From positions 124,001-188,000 of the forward strand of contig NZ_RQEY01000015.1 in the NCBI RefSeq assembly GCF_004770105.1: 64,000 bases of DNA. The letters run 5' to 3'. The notes under the pieces were generated by a model, which saw only the letters and a list, made by a program, of their open reading frames with translations, was not told where the DNA came from and searched no databases. Below are positions 51,753 to 60,596 of this stretch, one piece after another. Position numbers and translations under genes: made by a program. Origin of the DNA: Leptospira andrefontaineae (GTDB lineage Bacteria > Spirochaetota > Leptospiria > Leptospirales > Leptospiraceae). The first letter of the stretch is position 1, and every line of letters begins with the position of its first letter.

Positions 51753-52519
51753 AAACTCTAAACTTGCTTCGTTACGGAACTATCTCACTATATTTGGTTT
51801 TAGTAATATTTGGGATATTATTCAAATCAGCGCCGACGGAATTGAATTTAAAGGAATCTTTTCTGCCTCCTTCTTTTGATTTTCCGTTCGGTAAAGACAG
51901 ATTGGGAAGAGATGTATTCTCTATGTTTGCATACGGAAGTTTGGCTACTTTCCTATTTGCATTTCCTGCAAGAGTTCTCACTTTAGCAGTGGCTTCTTTG
52001 ATCGGCTTGGCTTCTTACACCAGTCCATTCTTTAAGAGGAATTTTTTCTCTCCTTTGTCTTCCGTATTTGTTTCTTTACCTTCTCTACTATTAGCTTTGC
52101 TTGTAGTTCAAGTTTTTGGAGCTGGGCCAATCCCTTTATTCTTGGCAATTATTCTCGGAGATTGGGCACAGGCTTACGAAACAGTCCGAGCTAAGATAGA
52201 CGAAGTAAGTACAAGCGGATATGCATTAGCTGCTTCTTGTTTTGGAGCAAGTAAGTCTTATATATTTAGAGCACATCTTCTTCCTCAGGCGTTTCAAATA
52301 TTGAGAGTTCTTTTGTTCACAGGACTCCCCGCCGTGGTAATGACTCTCGCAATATTTGGGTTTTTAGGAATTTCGGCAGGCGGTTCTGTATTCGGTCCCG
52401 GCCTAGGAGAACAAATTGCGTTTTCCAAGGATTATGCACAGAATGCTCCTTGGTCATTAGTGTTTCCTACATTGGGGATTTTAGGTTTAGTGATGACTGT
52501 AGGAGGAAAACGTTCTTGA
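51749..52519 (+). CDS. ABC transporter permease, OppC/DppC type
   Basis: 256 residues, about six TM helices. It has DFPFGKDRLGRDVFSM near the start and the EAA loop SGYALAASCFGASKSYIFRAHLLP, as in DppC/OppC. The start is TTG 51749, within the TTGA that also ends the OppB gene; GGGAGG lies ten bases upstream. A TTG at 51731 would add six residues without a ribosome-binding site. It needs the OppB-like protein and unlinked ATPases. Confidence 0.88.
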   Translation: MKTLNLLRYGTISLYLVLVIFGILFKSAPTELNLKESFLPPSFDFPFGKDRLGRDVFSMFAYGSLATFLFAFPARVLTLAVASLIGLASYTSPFFKRNFFSPLSSVFVSLPSLLLALLVVQVFGAGPIPLFLAIILGDWAQAYETVRAKIDEVSTSGYALAASCFGASKSYIFRAHLLPQAFQILRVLLFTGLPAVVMTLAIFGFLGISAGGSVFGPGLGEQIAFSKDYAQNAPWSLVFPTLGILGLVMTVGGKRS

Positions 52520-54144
52520 AACTGTTATTCTTCCGAAAGTTGTCCGCTTTTGTTTTATTGATATGTTTGTCTCCTCTATTTGTAGGAACTCCAACATATG
52601 CGATAGACGAGTATTATCGTTTTCCTGAATATTCTTCTCCAGAGAAGATACAATTCGAGAAGGAAAGAAAACTTTGTATTTTCCCGCTTAGAAATTTATC
52701 CGGAGATACTTCTTTGGATTTTTATTCTTCAGGATATGCTTCCGTTCTATATTCTGGTTTAAAATCTTTAGTCCAGATCTATGACGAATCTTTAATCCCA
52801 AAATCCATCCAACATCCTTTTGGTCCAAATCCTTCCGGAGTTACTCCTAATTTAAGAGAAGGAGAATGGGATTATATCGGACTTGAAAAATTAAAGAAGG
52901 GAGAACTTTCTTTAAACGTTACCAGAGATCCTAGATATTTAGTTTTAAAAGTCCAACCCTACGAAGCAGAAACCGCACCTGATGAGGGTTTTCTTATTCC
53001 GATCTCTAGAAAGTATGACTGCTTTTATTCGACATACGGAGAATTTGAGAAGAAAGGAGAAGAAATCCGAATTAGTATACGGATGAGATCTTCTAAAGAC
53101 GGATCTAAAAAAGAATTTTCGCATAAAACAAGTGTTAGGCGATCGTATCAGGAATTAGGCCCGGTCATAGAAGAGATCCGAAAAACACTTTTAGGGAAAC
53201 ATACCAGATCACTTTCTGTCAAAACCGGAAATCAATATGACTCACTCGTATTTTTGGATGGGAATTATATAGGTAAAACTCCTTTAAAAAGAAACGATGT
53301 CCTTTCCGGGATCCATGATATTCGGATTACTAAAAACGGATATTCGGACTGGGTGGGGCAGGTGGATCTGAGAGAATCTCCTAAAGAATTGGATATCGTA
53401 TTAGAAAAAGATAAAAAAGAAGGTTTCCTCTCAGTAGATTCCGATCCTCAAGGGGCTAAAGTATATTTAGGTTCCGAATATTTAGGAGCTACTCCGCTTG
53501 TAAAAGTCCCGGTTAAAATAGGCTGGAATAGATTGAGATTCGTTTTAGCCGATCATGTGGATCAGTTTAAAGGAGTGGAGATCAAAAAAGGAGAAGTCTC
53601 CGAGATCAAAGCGAAACTTAAAGAAGGAGAATCCGTTTCTTATTATAAAAATAAAAAATACTTATTCTTAGATCATACATATGATGATTTCGCGATCTAT
53701 TCACTTTACGGAAGTTTATTCTTTTATGCAGGATATTATTATTTCAATTTAAGAGCGAATCAGGCTTTGGAAAATGCCAGGCCTATGGTCCAAATCACAA
53801 ATATTGTGGCTCTTCAAGAATTGCAGCAGTCTTCTCCGAATTTCCAGACGTTCGCGCTTTCTTATTTTTATCAGGAAAGTATCTATAACGATGCTAAAGA
53901 TAAGTCCGATTATTTCAGATCTATCTCCGGAAGATTTGGGAAACACCAAGGGATCCAAGGTGGGCTTATGTTATATGGGATCGGAACGATGTTGATCCTG
54001 TCTGCAACGTTTTACGCTCTTGGGTTGGATTCCGAAACCTTAGAAGTAGGAGTGGCTCCGGTTAAAACCATGCCTTCGTTCGTAAGAGGTTTAGAAGGTC
54101 AGTATGAAACAGAGTCCTACGCAAAATTTAATATGAGATTTTGA
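52516..54144 (+). CDS. exported PEGA-domain protein
   Basis: 542 residues from a TTG at 52516, which lies in the TTGA stop overlap with the OppC gene and has AGGAGG nine bases upstream. A signal peptide (about 1-30, Ala-type cleavage near TYA) is followed by a beta-rich domain (about 35-235). Two PEGA domains follow (about 240-305 and 308-380), with FLDGNYIGKTPL and YLGSEYLGATPL. A hydrophobic helix lies near 415-430 and another near 490-510. PEGA domains are typical of surface or periplasmic proteins. It closes the seven-gene run; its function is unknown. Confidence 0.8.
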   Translation: MKLLFFRKLSAFVLLICLSPLFVGTPTYAIDEYYRFPEYSSPEKIQFEKERKLCIFPLRNLSGDTSLDFYSSGYASVLYSGLKSLVQIYDESLIPKSIQHPFGPNPSGVTPNLREGEWDYIGLEKLKKGELSLNVTRDPRYLVLKVQPYEAETAPDEGFLIPISRKYDCFYSTYGEFEKKGEEIRISIRMRSSKDGSKKEFSHKTSVRRSYQELGPVIEEIRKTLLGKHTRSLSVKTGNQYDSLVFLDGNYIGKTPLKRNDVLSGIHDIRITKNGYSDWVGQVDLRESPKELDIVLEKDKKEGFLSVDSDPQGAKVYLGSEYLGATPLVKVPVKIGWNRLRFVLADHVDQFKGVEIKKGEVSEIKAKLKEGESVSYYKNKKYLFLDHTYDDFAIYSLYGSLFFYAGYYYFNLRANQALENARPMVQITNIVALQELQQSSPNFQTFALSYFYQESIYNDAKDKSDYFRSISGRFGKHQGIQGGLMLYGIGTMLILSATFYALGLDSETLEVGVAPVKTMPSFVRGLEGQYETESYAKFNMRF

Positions 54145-54159
54145 TATTCGTATAAGTTT

Positions 54160-54789
54160 ATGAATGAATCTAAAATTCTACAAAACGAATTCTTTCTTAT
54201 TCTAAAAAACGCCGGAGTTTCGGAAGAACTTATCCGGAAATCTTGGGAAGAAATCCATATCAGATATTCGGAATCTCATAGGAAATACCATACCTTAACT
54301 CATTTATATTATTTCCTGAATCGATTGAAAGAATTTCAAAATCGGATTTCTGATTGGGATATCGTTTTACTCGCACTCTTTTATCACGATTTAATTTACG
54401 ATGTGAAAGAGAAGGATAACGAAGAGCAAAGCGCGGATATTTCCCAAACAAGACTCGAACTTTTCGGATATTCGAAAGATAGAATCAATTTATGTAAAAA
54501 TTTGATTATAGCGACGAAAACACACGAGTCTACTCAAGATGAGACTGCTGATATTTTTACAGATTGTGATCTTTCTATCTTAGGTGCCGAGTTGAAATAT
54601 TATCAGGAATATTCCGAGCAGATCAGAGAAGAATACAATATATATCCGGATGAACTATATAAGCCGGGTAGGAAAAAAGTGTTGGAACATTTTTTATCGA
54701 TGGATTTTATCTTTAAAACCAAAGAATATAGAGAGAAAAAAGAAAAACAAGCCAGAGAGAATCTGAGCTGGGAACTGGGGACTTTATAA
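54160..54789 (+). CDS. HD-superfamily phosphohydrolase (COG4339-like)
   Basis: 209 residues, all helical. Metal ligands fit the HD pattern: His in KYHTLTHLYYFL, His-Asp in FYHDLIYD, a further His in ATKTHES, and an Asp in FTDCDLSI. Family members are predicted metal-dependent phosphohydrolases with unknown substrates. It follows the PEGA gene by 15 nt on the same strand but is probably independent of it. Confidence 0.88.
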   Translation: MNESKILQNEFFLILKNAGVSEELIRKSWEEIHIRYSESHRKYHTLTHLYYFLNRLKEFQNRISDWDIVLLALFYHDLIYDVKEKDNEEQSADISQTRLELFGYSKDRINLCKNLIIATKTHESTQDETADIFTDCDLSILGAELKYYQEYSEQIREEYNIYPDELYKPGRKKVLEHFLSMDFIFKTKEYREKKEKQARENLSWELGTL

Positions 54790-54824
54790 AATAGACTTCC
54801 TGTTTTGGGAAAGGCAGGTAACGT

Positions 54825-55196
54825 ATGAATCAGACTTCTTTAAAAACGGTAGAAATTAAGGTTTTTCTTCCGGCAAAAGATTTCGAAATTTCTAAAAGGT
54901 TCTACGAGGAGATCGGGTTTACAAAAAGATCCGAAGGTGGCGGAGTCGCTTATTTCTGCGTAGATCATTGTAGTTTTCTTCTTCAGGATTTTTATAACCA
55001 AGAGATGGCTGAAAATTTAATGATGCACCTTTTGGTAGAAGACGTGCAAGCTTGGCATAAAATTTTAAAAAACAAAAATATAGAAGATAAATTTCAAGTA
55101 AAGTTAACAGATCCGGAGGAACAACCTTGGAAGATGATCGATTTCATTCTCAGTGATCCTTCCGGAGTTCTCTGGCGTATCGGCCAGAATATTTAA
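54825..55196 (+). CDS. VOC-superfamily (glyoxalase-like) protein
   Basis: 123 residues, one VOC module. It shows KVFLPAKDFEISKRFYEEIGF and ends with FILSDPSGVLWRIGQ. The first metal-type His may be in MMHLLVED, but the usual final Glu (in LWEF-type endings) is Arg. It may therefore bind no metal, like the bleomycin-resistance binding proteins. Its stop overlaps the convergent folC stop by 4 nt. Confidence 0.85.
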   Translation: MNQTSLKTVEIKVFLPAKDFEISKRFYEEIGFTKRSEGGGVAYFCVDHCSFLLQDFYNQEMAENLMMHLLVEDVQAWHKILKNKNIEDKFQVKLTDPEEQPWKMIDFILSDPSGVLWRIGQNI

Positions 55197-56398
55197 GCTT
55201 TTATATAAGAGTATAATCTAAAACTTCCAAGTACTAAGATACCTTCTTCTTGTTTGGAAAGTTTTAAGATTTCTGAAAGTTTTTCAGGTTTGATAGAATG
55301 TGATCCGTATCCTTCCGGAAGTTTGAATTCTTTAGAATCTAAAAAATATAAATCCGTATTCTGCATTTTCGTATAACCCAAAAGTTTTTCAGCCATAGAT
55401 TCTCCTTCTTTGTCCGGTAAAAAACCGGCTAAGATGGAGAATTTTTTCCCTGGGAATGCAGAAGATAAGGAAGCGAGTGTTACTCTGATTGCATCTGGAT
55501 TATGGGCCGGATCAAATACGATCATTGGGGAATTGGATATAATTTCTAATCTACCAGGTGGGCGAGGGAGAGGCTTAGTAATTACACTTTCCGTTTTCTC
55601 GATCACGATTTTGTTTTTTGAAATGATCTTTTCTGATCTATCTACGATAAACTTTACGTATTCTTGGTTATGATCCAGGTAAGATCTTCCTTCCGGCAAA
55701 GCAGGATAAAGATATAGTTCTAAATTCCTTTCGGAACAAAACTCTTTCAGTATTTTTAAGAGAGAAGGTTCCGGTTCTAATGCGAATACTATTTTAGTTC
55801 TTTCGGTAGCTATTGCCAATTTTTCTTTTAAGATTGCTTCTTTTGTATTTCCTAAGACCGCCTTATGGTCTTCTCCAATCGCGCAGACTACGAGTACATC
55901 CGGTTCTGCCAATTTCGTGGCGTCCAACCTTCCTCCTAAGCCTGCTTCATATACCTGGACTGCAATATCCTTTTTTTCGAATAAAACGAAAGATCCCAAG
56001 GTAAACCATTCGAACCAGGAAAGGAAAGAAAGTTCTTCAGAATTACTTTCTGTAAATAGTATATTAGAGATCTCTTTTAGATCTTCTTCATTTACTGGAT
56101 TAAAATTTGGACTAAGGCGAATCCTTTCTTTTGGATCAAATAGATGGGGAGAAGTATATAAGCCTGTTTTATATCCCAGATTAGAAAAACTTCCCGCTAA
56201 AAAATGAGAAACGGAACCTTTTCCATTCGTTCCGACGACTGAGATCCTAAGTCTTTCTTTTTTCCTGGTTCTCCAACCATGTGAATCCACAAGGTCGCGG
56301 AATGGATCCAAGGAATAATCCCCAAATACATTAAAATTCCTTGTCTTCTCTAAATTGGTTAATTTGGATCCGAATTCTAAAAAATCTGGGTTAGACAT
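55193..56398 (-). CDS. folC: folylpolyglutamate synthase / dihydrofolate synthase
   Basis: 401 residues, of the Mur-ligase fold. The ATP loop VVGTNGKGSVSHFLA (about 53-67), the omega-loop YTSPHLFDPKERI, and the later VFDPAHNPDA are FolC signatures. It adds glutamate to dihydropteroate and to folates. It follows aroE on the minus strand after 22 nt, so the two probably form an operon. Confidence 0.94.
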   Translation of the reverse strand: MSNPDFLEFGSKLTNLEKTRNFNVFGDYSLDPFRDLVDSHGWRTRKKERLRISVVGTNGKGSVSHFLAGSFSNLGYKTGLYTSPHLFDPKERIRLSPNFNPVNEEDLKEISNILFTESNSEELSFLSWFEWFTLGSFVLFEKKDIAVQVYEAGLGGRLDATKLAEPDVLVVCAIGEDHKAVLGNTKEAILKEKLAIATERTKIVFALEPEPSLLKILKEFCSERNLELYLYPALPEGRSYLDHNQEYVKFIVDRSEKIISKNKIVIEKTESVITKPLPRPPGRLEIISNSPMIVFDPAHNPDAIRVTLASLSSAFPGKKFSILAGFLPDKEGESMAEKLLGYTKMQNTDLYFLDSKEFKLPEGYGSHSIKPEKLSEILKLSKQEEGILVLGSFRLYSYIKA

Positions 56399-56420
56399 TT
56401 ATGATTTTCTAATATTCGTC

Positions 56421-57287
56421 TTAGGCGTATCCAAGCGCGTTTAGCAGTCTGGATCTTCCTTTTTCTATAAGTTCAGGACTTAAACTTACGCCTGTGAACA
56501 ATCTGAATTGTTCCACTGCTTGGTAGAGTAACATTTCTGTTCCTGGCACAACCTTCGCACCCTTCTTCTTAGCCCCTAAAACCAAAGGAGTTTCCAACGG
56601 ATTATAAACTATGTCGAATACGACTTGTCCTTCTTTAAAACAAGACTCCGGAATAGCCGGTCCCGGGTCTTTTCCTTTCATTCCGAGAGGAGTTGTATGA
56701 ATGATCAGAGAATATTCTGCAAAATTCATTTGTACTTCATTCAGGTCTGAGGATTGTATTTTTGCGGAAGAAATATTAGAAAGTAATCCGATTAATTCTT
56801 CAGAAGTTTTGGAATTTCTTGCTGCAATAGTAAGGTCTTTTACTCCAGCTTCTTTCAAGAGTGTGAAAGAAATTCCACGAGCACTTCCTCCGCTTCCGAT
56901 CAATAACACTTTTCCTTGTAAACTTTTAGGAAAAGATTCTTGGATAGATCGAACTGCTCCTATTCCGTCCGTATTATGCGCGCTAATCGACCCATTCTCA
57001 AAAACTAAAGTGTTACTTGCTTTGACTGTTTGGGAAGTTTGGTCTGTTTTGTCTGCGAGAAGAAATGCGGATTCCTTATGAGGAATAGTGACTGACAAAC
57101 CTTTGACTCCGAACTTGGATAAAGATAGAAGTTCCTTTTTTTCCAAAGTTTCCACTGGAAAAACCAAATAGCCGCAGTCCAGACTCAGGTCTTCATACCA
57201 TGAGCTGTGCAATAATGGTGATAAGGTATGAGATAGGGGGTGACCTACGATCCCGAAGTATTTTGAGCTGTCTCGAAAGATTTTCAA
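56421..57287 (-). CDS. aroE: shikimate dehydrogenase
   Basis: 288 residues from the TTG at 57287. It begins KYFGIVGHPLSHTLSP, the shikimate-binding Ser motif. It has the catalytic Lys in VTIPHKESA, NTDGIGAV, and the NADP loop GSGGSARGI (G-x-G-G-x-x-x). The open frame runs on to 57401, but that would overlap the divergent gene at 57349, and the family start matches near 57287. It reduces 3-dehydroshikimate in aromatic biosynthesis. It is cotranscribed with folC. Confidence 0.93.
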   Translation of the reverse strand: MKIFRDSSKYFGIVGHPLSHTLSPLLHSSWYEDLSLDCGYLVFPVETLEKKELLSLSKFGVKGLSVTIPHKESAFLLADKTDQTSQTVKASNTLVFENGSISAHNTDGIGAVRSIQESFPKSLQGKVLLIGSGGSARGISFTLLKEAGVKDLTIAARNSKTSEELIGLLSNISSAKIQSSDLNEVQMNFAEYSLIIHTTPLGMKGKDPGPAIPESCFKEGQVVFDIVYNPLETPLVLGAKKKGAKVVPGTEMLLYQAVEQFRLFTGVSLSPELIEKGRSRLLNALGYA

Positions 57288-57348
57288 TGGGTTCCGCTTC
57301 TTTTTTACTAAAATTCTCGACTTTATCCGAAAACCCGGAAAACCTGTA

Positions 57349-57747
57349 ATGCAGATGGGAATCCTGGCCTCGCTCAACGATTTTCTCCCTTTACTCGGCA
57401 CTCAACCCTTTTTAGTTTTAGCTTCTTCTTCGGGTTGGTGGACGACATTCACGGATATACTGTTTGTTCTGTCTATTAGTGGCGGTTTAGCCTGGTATTT
57501 TTATTATTATAAAAGAAAGGATCTTTTAGGTGGTTACTGGGTAGCGTTTTTAGTCGCTATTTTGGGATCTCTGATCATTCTTTCCATCTTCCAAGACCTG
57601 ATCCGAGAAGTGGTGTATTGGTTAATCTCACCAAAGATCGGAATCTACCAGGTTGCAAATGTGAATTTGATCGCGGTACTTTTGGGCGGATACTCAATGC
57701 TCTATATTATGAACCGTATCAATCATAATAAAGAACGCAGAGACTGA
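57349..57747 (+). CDS. small integral membrane protein
   Basis: 132 residues with about four TM segments (10-24, 36-48, 62-82, 103-120). No family is recognised. The start is ATG 57349 or 57355. It is divergent from aroE (61 nt from the likely aroE start) and converges with the GT2 gene 7 nt away. It has no Cys or His cluster. Its function is unknown. Confidence 0.7.
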   Translation: MQMGILASLNDFLPLLGTQPFLVLASSSGWWTTFTDILFVLSISGGLAWYFYYYKRKDLLGGYWVAFLVAILGSLIILSIFQDLIREVVYWLISPKIGIYQVANVNLIAVLLGGYSMLYIMNRINHNKERRD

Positions 57748-57754
57748 TTTAAAC

Positions 57755-58522
57755 TTACTTCTTCTTTTGTTTTTCCGCCAAGGTCATCTCGAATACTTTG
57801 GCATACTTTAGGAAATTATAATAGAAGCCCATGATAGCGAGGATCAGTCCTCTTCTTCCGTCTAAAAATCCTAGTCTTACAAAATACATCCAAAAAGATT
57901 TGTATCCTGCTTCTAATAAAGCTAAGAATAAGCCGCTACGTTTTCCCTTTCCGAATTTTTCTGTGGCAGCAAGTTCTGAGTATCTATTGATAAAGCTGAC
58001 ATGATCGAATAGGTTTTCGTAAGAATAATGGAATACCGGATTTTTTAACTTCTTTCTTTTTCCAGACAATTCCACCGCTTCATGGACCTTTCCACCCACA
58101 AACTTGCCTTTGGATTTTAAGAATAATCTGGCCCTATAATTCGGATACCAGCCTCCGTGTCGGATCCATTTTCCCATGTACATTGTAAGTCTTGGGATTA
58201 TGAATCCGTCTTCTTCCGGTTCTCCATTCTTGAATAAGTTTTTGATCTCTTCTTTTAAACCTGGAGAAAGTTCTTCGTCAGCATCCAGAGTGAGTATCCA
58301 AGGATTTACTGCTAAAGAGATTACATGGTTCTTTTGGGAAACGTAATCATCGAATTTTCTGAGAACTACTTTAGCTCCCTTCTTTTTCGCGATACTTTCC
58401 GTTTTATCCTTGGAACCGGAATCGAGTACTATGATCTCGTTTACGAAATCTAGAGAAGACAGGCATCTTTCGATATTATCTTCTTCGTTTAATGTGATGA
58501 TACAGGCTGAGATTGGTAACAT
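57755..58522 (-). CDS. GT2-family glycosyltransferase, WaaE-like
   Basis: 255 residues. It starts PISACIITLNEEDNIERCL. The D-x-D is in LTLDADEEL, and the later GGWYPNYRARLF and GGKVHEAVEL blocks are those of WaaE/KdtX-type lipopolysaccharide core transferases. The C-terminal membrane-associated helix is present. I use the ATG at 58522, which shares a base with the TGA of the upstream gene (TGATG), instead of the TTG one codon earlier. It probably adds a hexose to the LPS core. Confidence 0.88.
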   Translation of the reverse strand: MLPISACIITLNEEDNIERCLSSLDFVNEIIVLDSGSKDKTESIAKKKGAKVVLRKFDDYVSQKNHVISLAVNPWILTLDADEELSPGLKEEIKNLFKNGEPEEDGFIIPRLTMYMGKWIRHGGWYPNYRARLFLKSKGKFVGGKVHEAVELSGKRKKLKNPVFHYSYENLFDHVSFINRYSELAATEKFGKGKRSGLFLALLEAGYKSFWMYFVRLGFLDGRRGLILAIMGFYYNFLKYAKVFEMTLAEKQKKK

Positions 58523-59214
58523 CAAGCGCGGGAAAAATCCTGATCTCTTACGGATTTAAAATTAGACGAAAGAGGAACTTCCAATCTGGCGATGGTTACG
58601 TCTTTGCGGATGATTATCCTGAAAAAAGAAGGATCGATTCCTTCTCCTTTTAGCATGATTAATATAAGTGCGAGTCCCAATCCGGCTCCTTCCGTATTAT
58701 CCGCGTTATCTAAATAGAATTGGGCAATGTCTCCGTACTGCATTCCTTTTTCTAATTTTTCGCGGAGGGATTTTTCTTCTTCTATAGTGACTGGTGTATT
58801 ATTAGTGACTTCGATCCGAATTCCGTCCATGGAATAGTCGAATGTGATCAGACAGAAATATCCCTTCTTTTTGGATTTGTTTCCGTATTCTTCCGCCATA
58901 CTTTCGGAGAATAATTGCTTATATTCGGAGACTCCTTTTTTGTACTGGATCGGATTTTCGATATCGTATCCTTTTTCCTCGAAGAAGATCCTTTTTTGAT
59001 TTGCCTTGCAGGCGTTGATCGATAATTCTTTTACGATAGTGTAAATCGTTGGAACAAGGGTGGGATAAGTGACCTTATCCAAAATAAGCTCGATCGCTTG
59101 TTGGATATGTTCCTCGACCGATCTGGTGATTCGATGGGTCTTTAGAGAGAGGATTCTTCCGTCCTCCACCGTAAGCCGGATATTGTCTGATATATCCCGG
59201 ATTTCCTGACCCAT
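58522..59214 (-). CDS. HATPase-fold ATP-binding protein
   Basis: 230 residues. The N-box is V-K-E63-L-S-I-N67-A-C-K, and the lid is G176-A-G-L-G-L181. There is no DHp helix, receiver or TM, so it is a free-standing GHKL domain. The usual DxGxG is replaced by VTNNTPV, as also in the RsbW-like protein (LVNNL) of this window. It may be a serine kinase of the anti-sigma type or an ATP-driven switch. Its paralogue at 644-1543 keeps the fold but loses the ATP site. It is translationally coupled to the GT2 gene (TGATG). The divergent neighbour begins within 100 nt. Confidence 0.8.
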   Translation of the reverse strand: MGQEIRDISDNIRLTVEDGRILSLKTHRITRSVEEHIQQAIELILDKVTYPTLVPTIYTIVKELSINACKANQKRIFFEEKGYDIENPIQYKKGVSEYKQLFSESMAEEYGNKSKKKGYFCLITFDYSMDGIRIEVTNNTPVTIEEEKSLREKLEKGMQYGDIAQFYLDNADNTEGAGLGLALILIMLKGEGIDPSFFRIIIRKDVTIARLEVPLSSNFKSVRDQDFSRA

Positions 59215-59303
59215 TAACCTTGAACTTTTCGGAACTCGATTTGTTTGTCAAGAGACTCATTCTAATAGCTTTAAAAAAGGTCCGTTCTAAATCGGTCCGA
59301 ATT

Positions 59304-60596
59304 TTGCCGAAATTCTTCCCCTATGTTTTAGGGATCCTTCTATTTTCTGGGAACACCTATGCGGATTCCTGGTCCTGGAGCGGGGCTTATATTATCCAGC
59401 CGGATACTTTGGAATATTCCGGACCGGTCCAGATCCAAGTGAAAGACGGTTTGGTGGAGAAAATATCTTCTTCTCCCGCATCTAAGGAACCTTTGTTCAT
59501 TTTACCTGGATTTTGTGATTCTCATGTAACCTTGGGGGCAAATTCTTTAGGGGGTTGGAAGGAACGTTCCGAATTGGAATCCGATCTGAAACAATTTCTG
59601 CTACATGGGTTCACGCATATCCAGAGTATAGCAGATCCACCTTGGGCTTCTGAACTTTCTGAGATCCGAAAAAAGAATTCTCAGTATCCTAGGATCTCTG
59701 TTCTTCCACCGGTTTTACTTGCTGAGTCCAAAGAAATTTCTGCATCCAAAGTTTCAGGTTATAAAATCCTAAAATCACCGGAAGAAGCGATGTCTTCTCT
59801 TTCCGGTAAAAATGGAAAGATCCATTTATTCTTAAGGCATAATGAAGGAGAAACTTTCGAAGTAGATGGAAAACTTCTCTATCGTATGAGAAGTGAAGCG
59901 GAGAAGAATGGATTAGAATTATCCGTCTCCACCTTCGGCGAAGAATTTGCAAATTGGGAAGCATTGTCTTCCGAAACGAAGGTGTTGTTTCATCCTATTC
60001 CGGAAACTTCTTCCATTCGTCCTGTTGCTCATAATTTGGTGAAACAGATTTGGGCTCCTCTATTGGGGATCTATTTTACTAGAAAAGGAATCGGCACTTC
60101 TTCCTTTCTAGAAGAATGGGAAAAATGGACCCAATGGAGTCCGACTTTCAAGGAAAGAGCTCTGTCTAAAGAAGTGCTAGCTACTATGCCTGGACTTTCC
60201 GAATCGGAAAGAGAAGAAGCGGAGAAAGAATACGAATCCTATCTTGCTTTCTTGAGGGCTCGCAAGAATCTGACCTTAAGGATCTTACTCGGTTCGGGTG
60301 CGGGTCACCAATTACAGTTCCCTGGGATTTCCGGCTGGAAGGAACTGAGAATTTTATCTGAACTTCTGGGACCCAAGGAAGCGTTGAGAGCGGCAACTGA
60401 AACCACCTGCCAATATTTGGGGGCGGCTCATGAGGGAAAGATCCGAGTAGGAAAACCGGCTCATCTTTTGATTTTTAGAGAAGACCCTCTGCAAAATTGG
60501 GATAAACTAAAAACAATAAGAACGGTCGTGACGGAGAGAGTGAAAACAGAAATCTCTTCGCCGGAAAAAAAGAAAACCAAGGGGCAGAGACGATGA
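59304..60596 (+). CDS. exported amidohydrolase-fold protein lacking most metal ligands
   Basis: 430 residues from the TTG at 59304 (MPKFFPYVLGILLFSGNTYA-type signal peptide); an open frame from a TTG at 59220 adds 28. The fold is that of imidazolonepropionase-like amidohydrolases: LFILPGFCDSH, LLHGFTHIQSIADP, late ALRAATETTCQYLGAA and GKIRVGKPAHLLIF. In 458-residue numbering, the H-x-H pair is H102-V-T104, the beta-5 His is lost (SVSTFGEE), and the beta-8 Asp of GTDAG is Gly360 (GSGAG). Only a LFHP His seems kept. I infer a periplasmic pseudoenzyme. The S1 gene overlaps its stop (ATGA). Confidence 0.7.
   Translation: MPKFFPYVLGILLFSGNTYADSWSWSGAYIIQPDTLEYSGPVQIQVKDGLVEKISSSPASKEPLFILPGFCDSHVTLGANSLGGWKERSELESDLKQFLLHGFTHIQSIADPPWASELSEIRKKNSQYPRISVLPPVLLAESKEISASKVSGYKILKSPEEAMSSLSGKNGKIHLFLRHNEGETFEVDGKLLYRMRSEAEKNGLELSVSTFGEEFANWEALSSETKVLFHPIPETSSIRPVAHNLVKQIWAPLLGIYFTRKGIGTSSFLEEWEKWTQWSPTFKERALSKEVLATMPGLSESEREEAEKEYESYLAFLRARKNLTLRILLGSGAGHQLQFPGISGWKELRILSELLGPKEALRAATETTCQYLGAAHEGKIRVGKPAHLLIFREDPLQNWDKLKTIRTVVTERVKTEISSPEKKKTKGQRR

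Noticed and set aside
52581..52596. TGTAGGAACTCCAACA as a sixth copy of the dispersed palindrome
   Set aside because: It has a mismatch in the right arm and lies inside the signal-peptide coding sequence of the PEGA protein, where it encodes a sensible peptide; probably chance.
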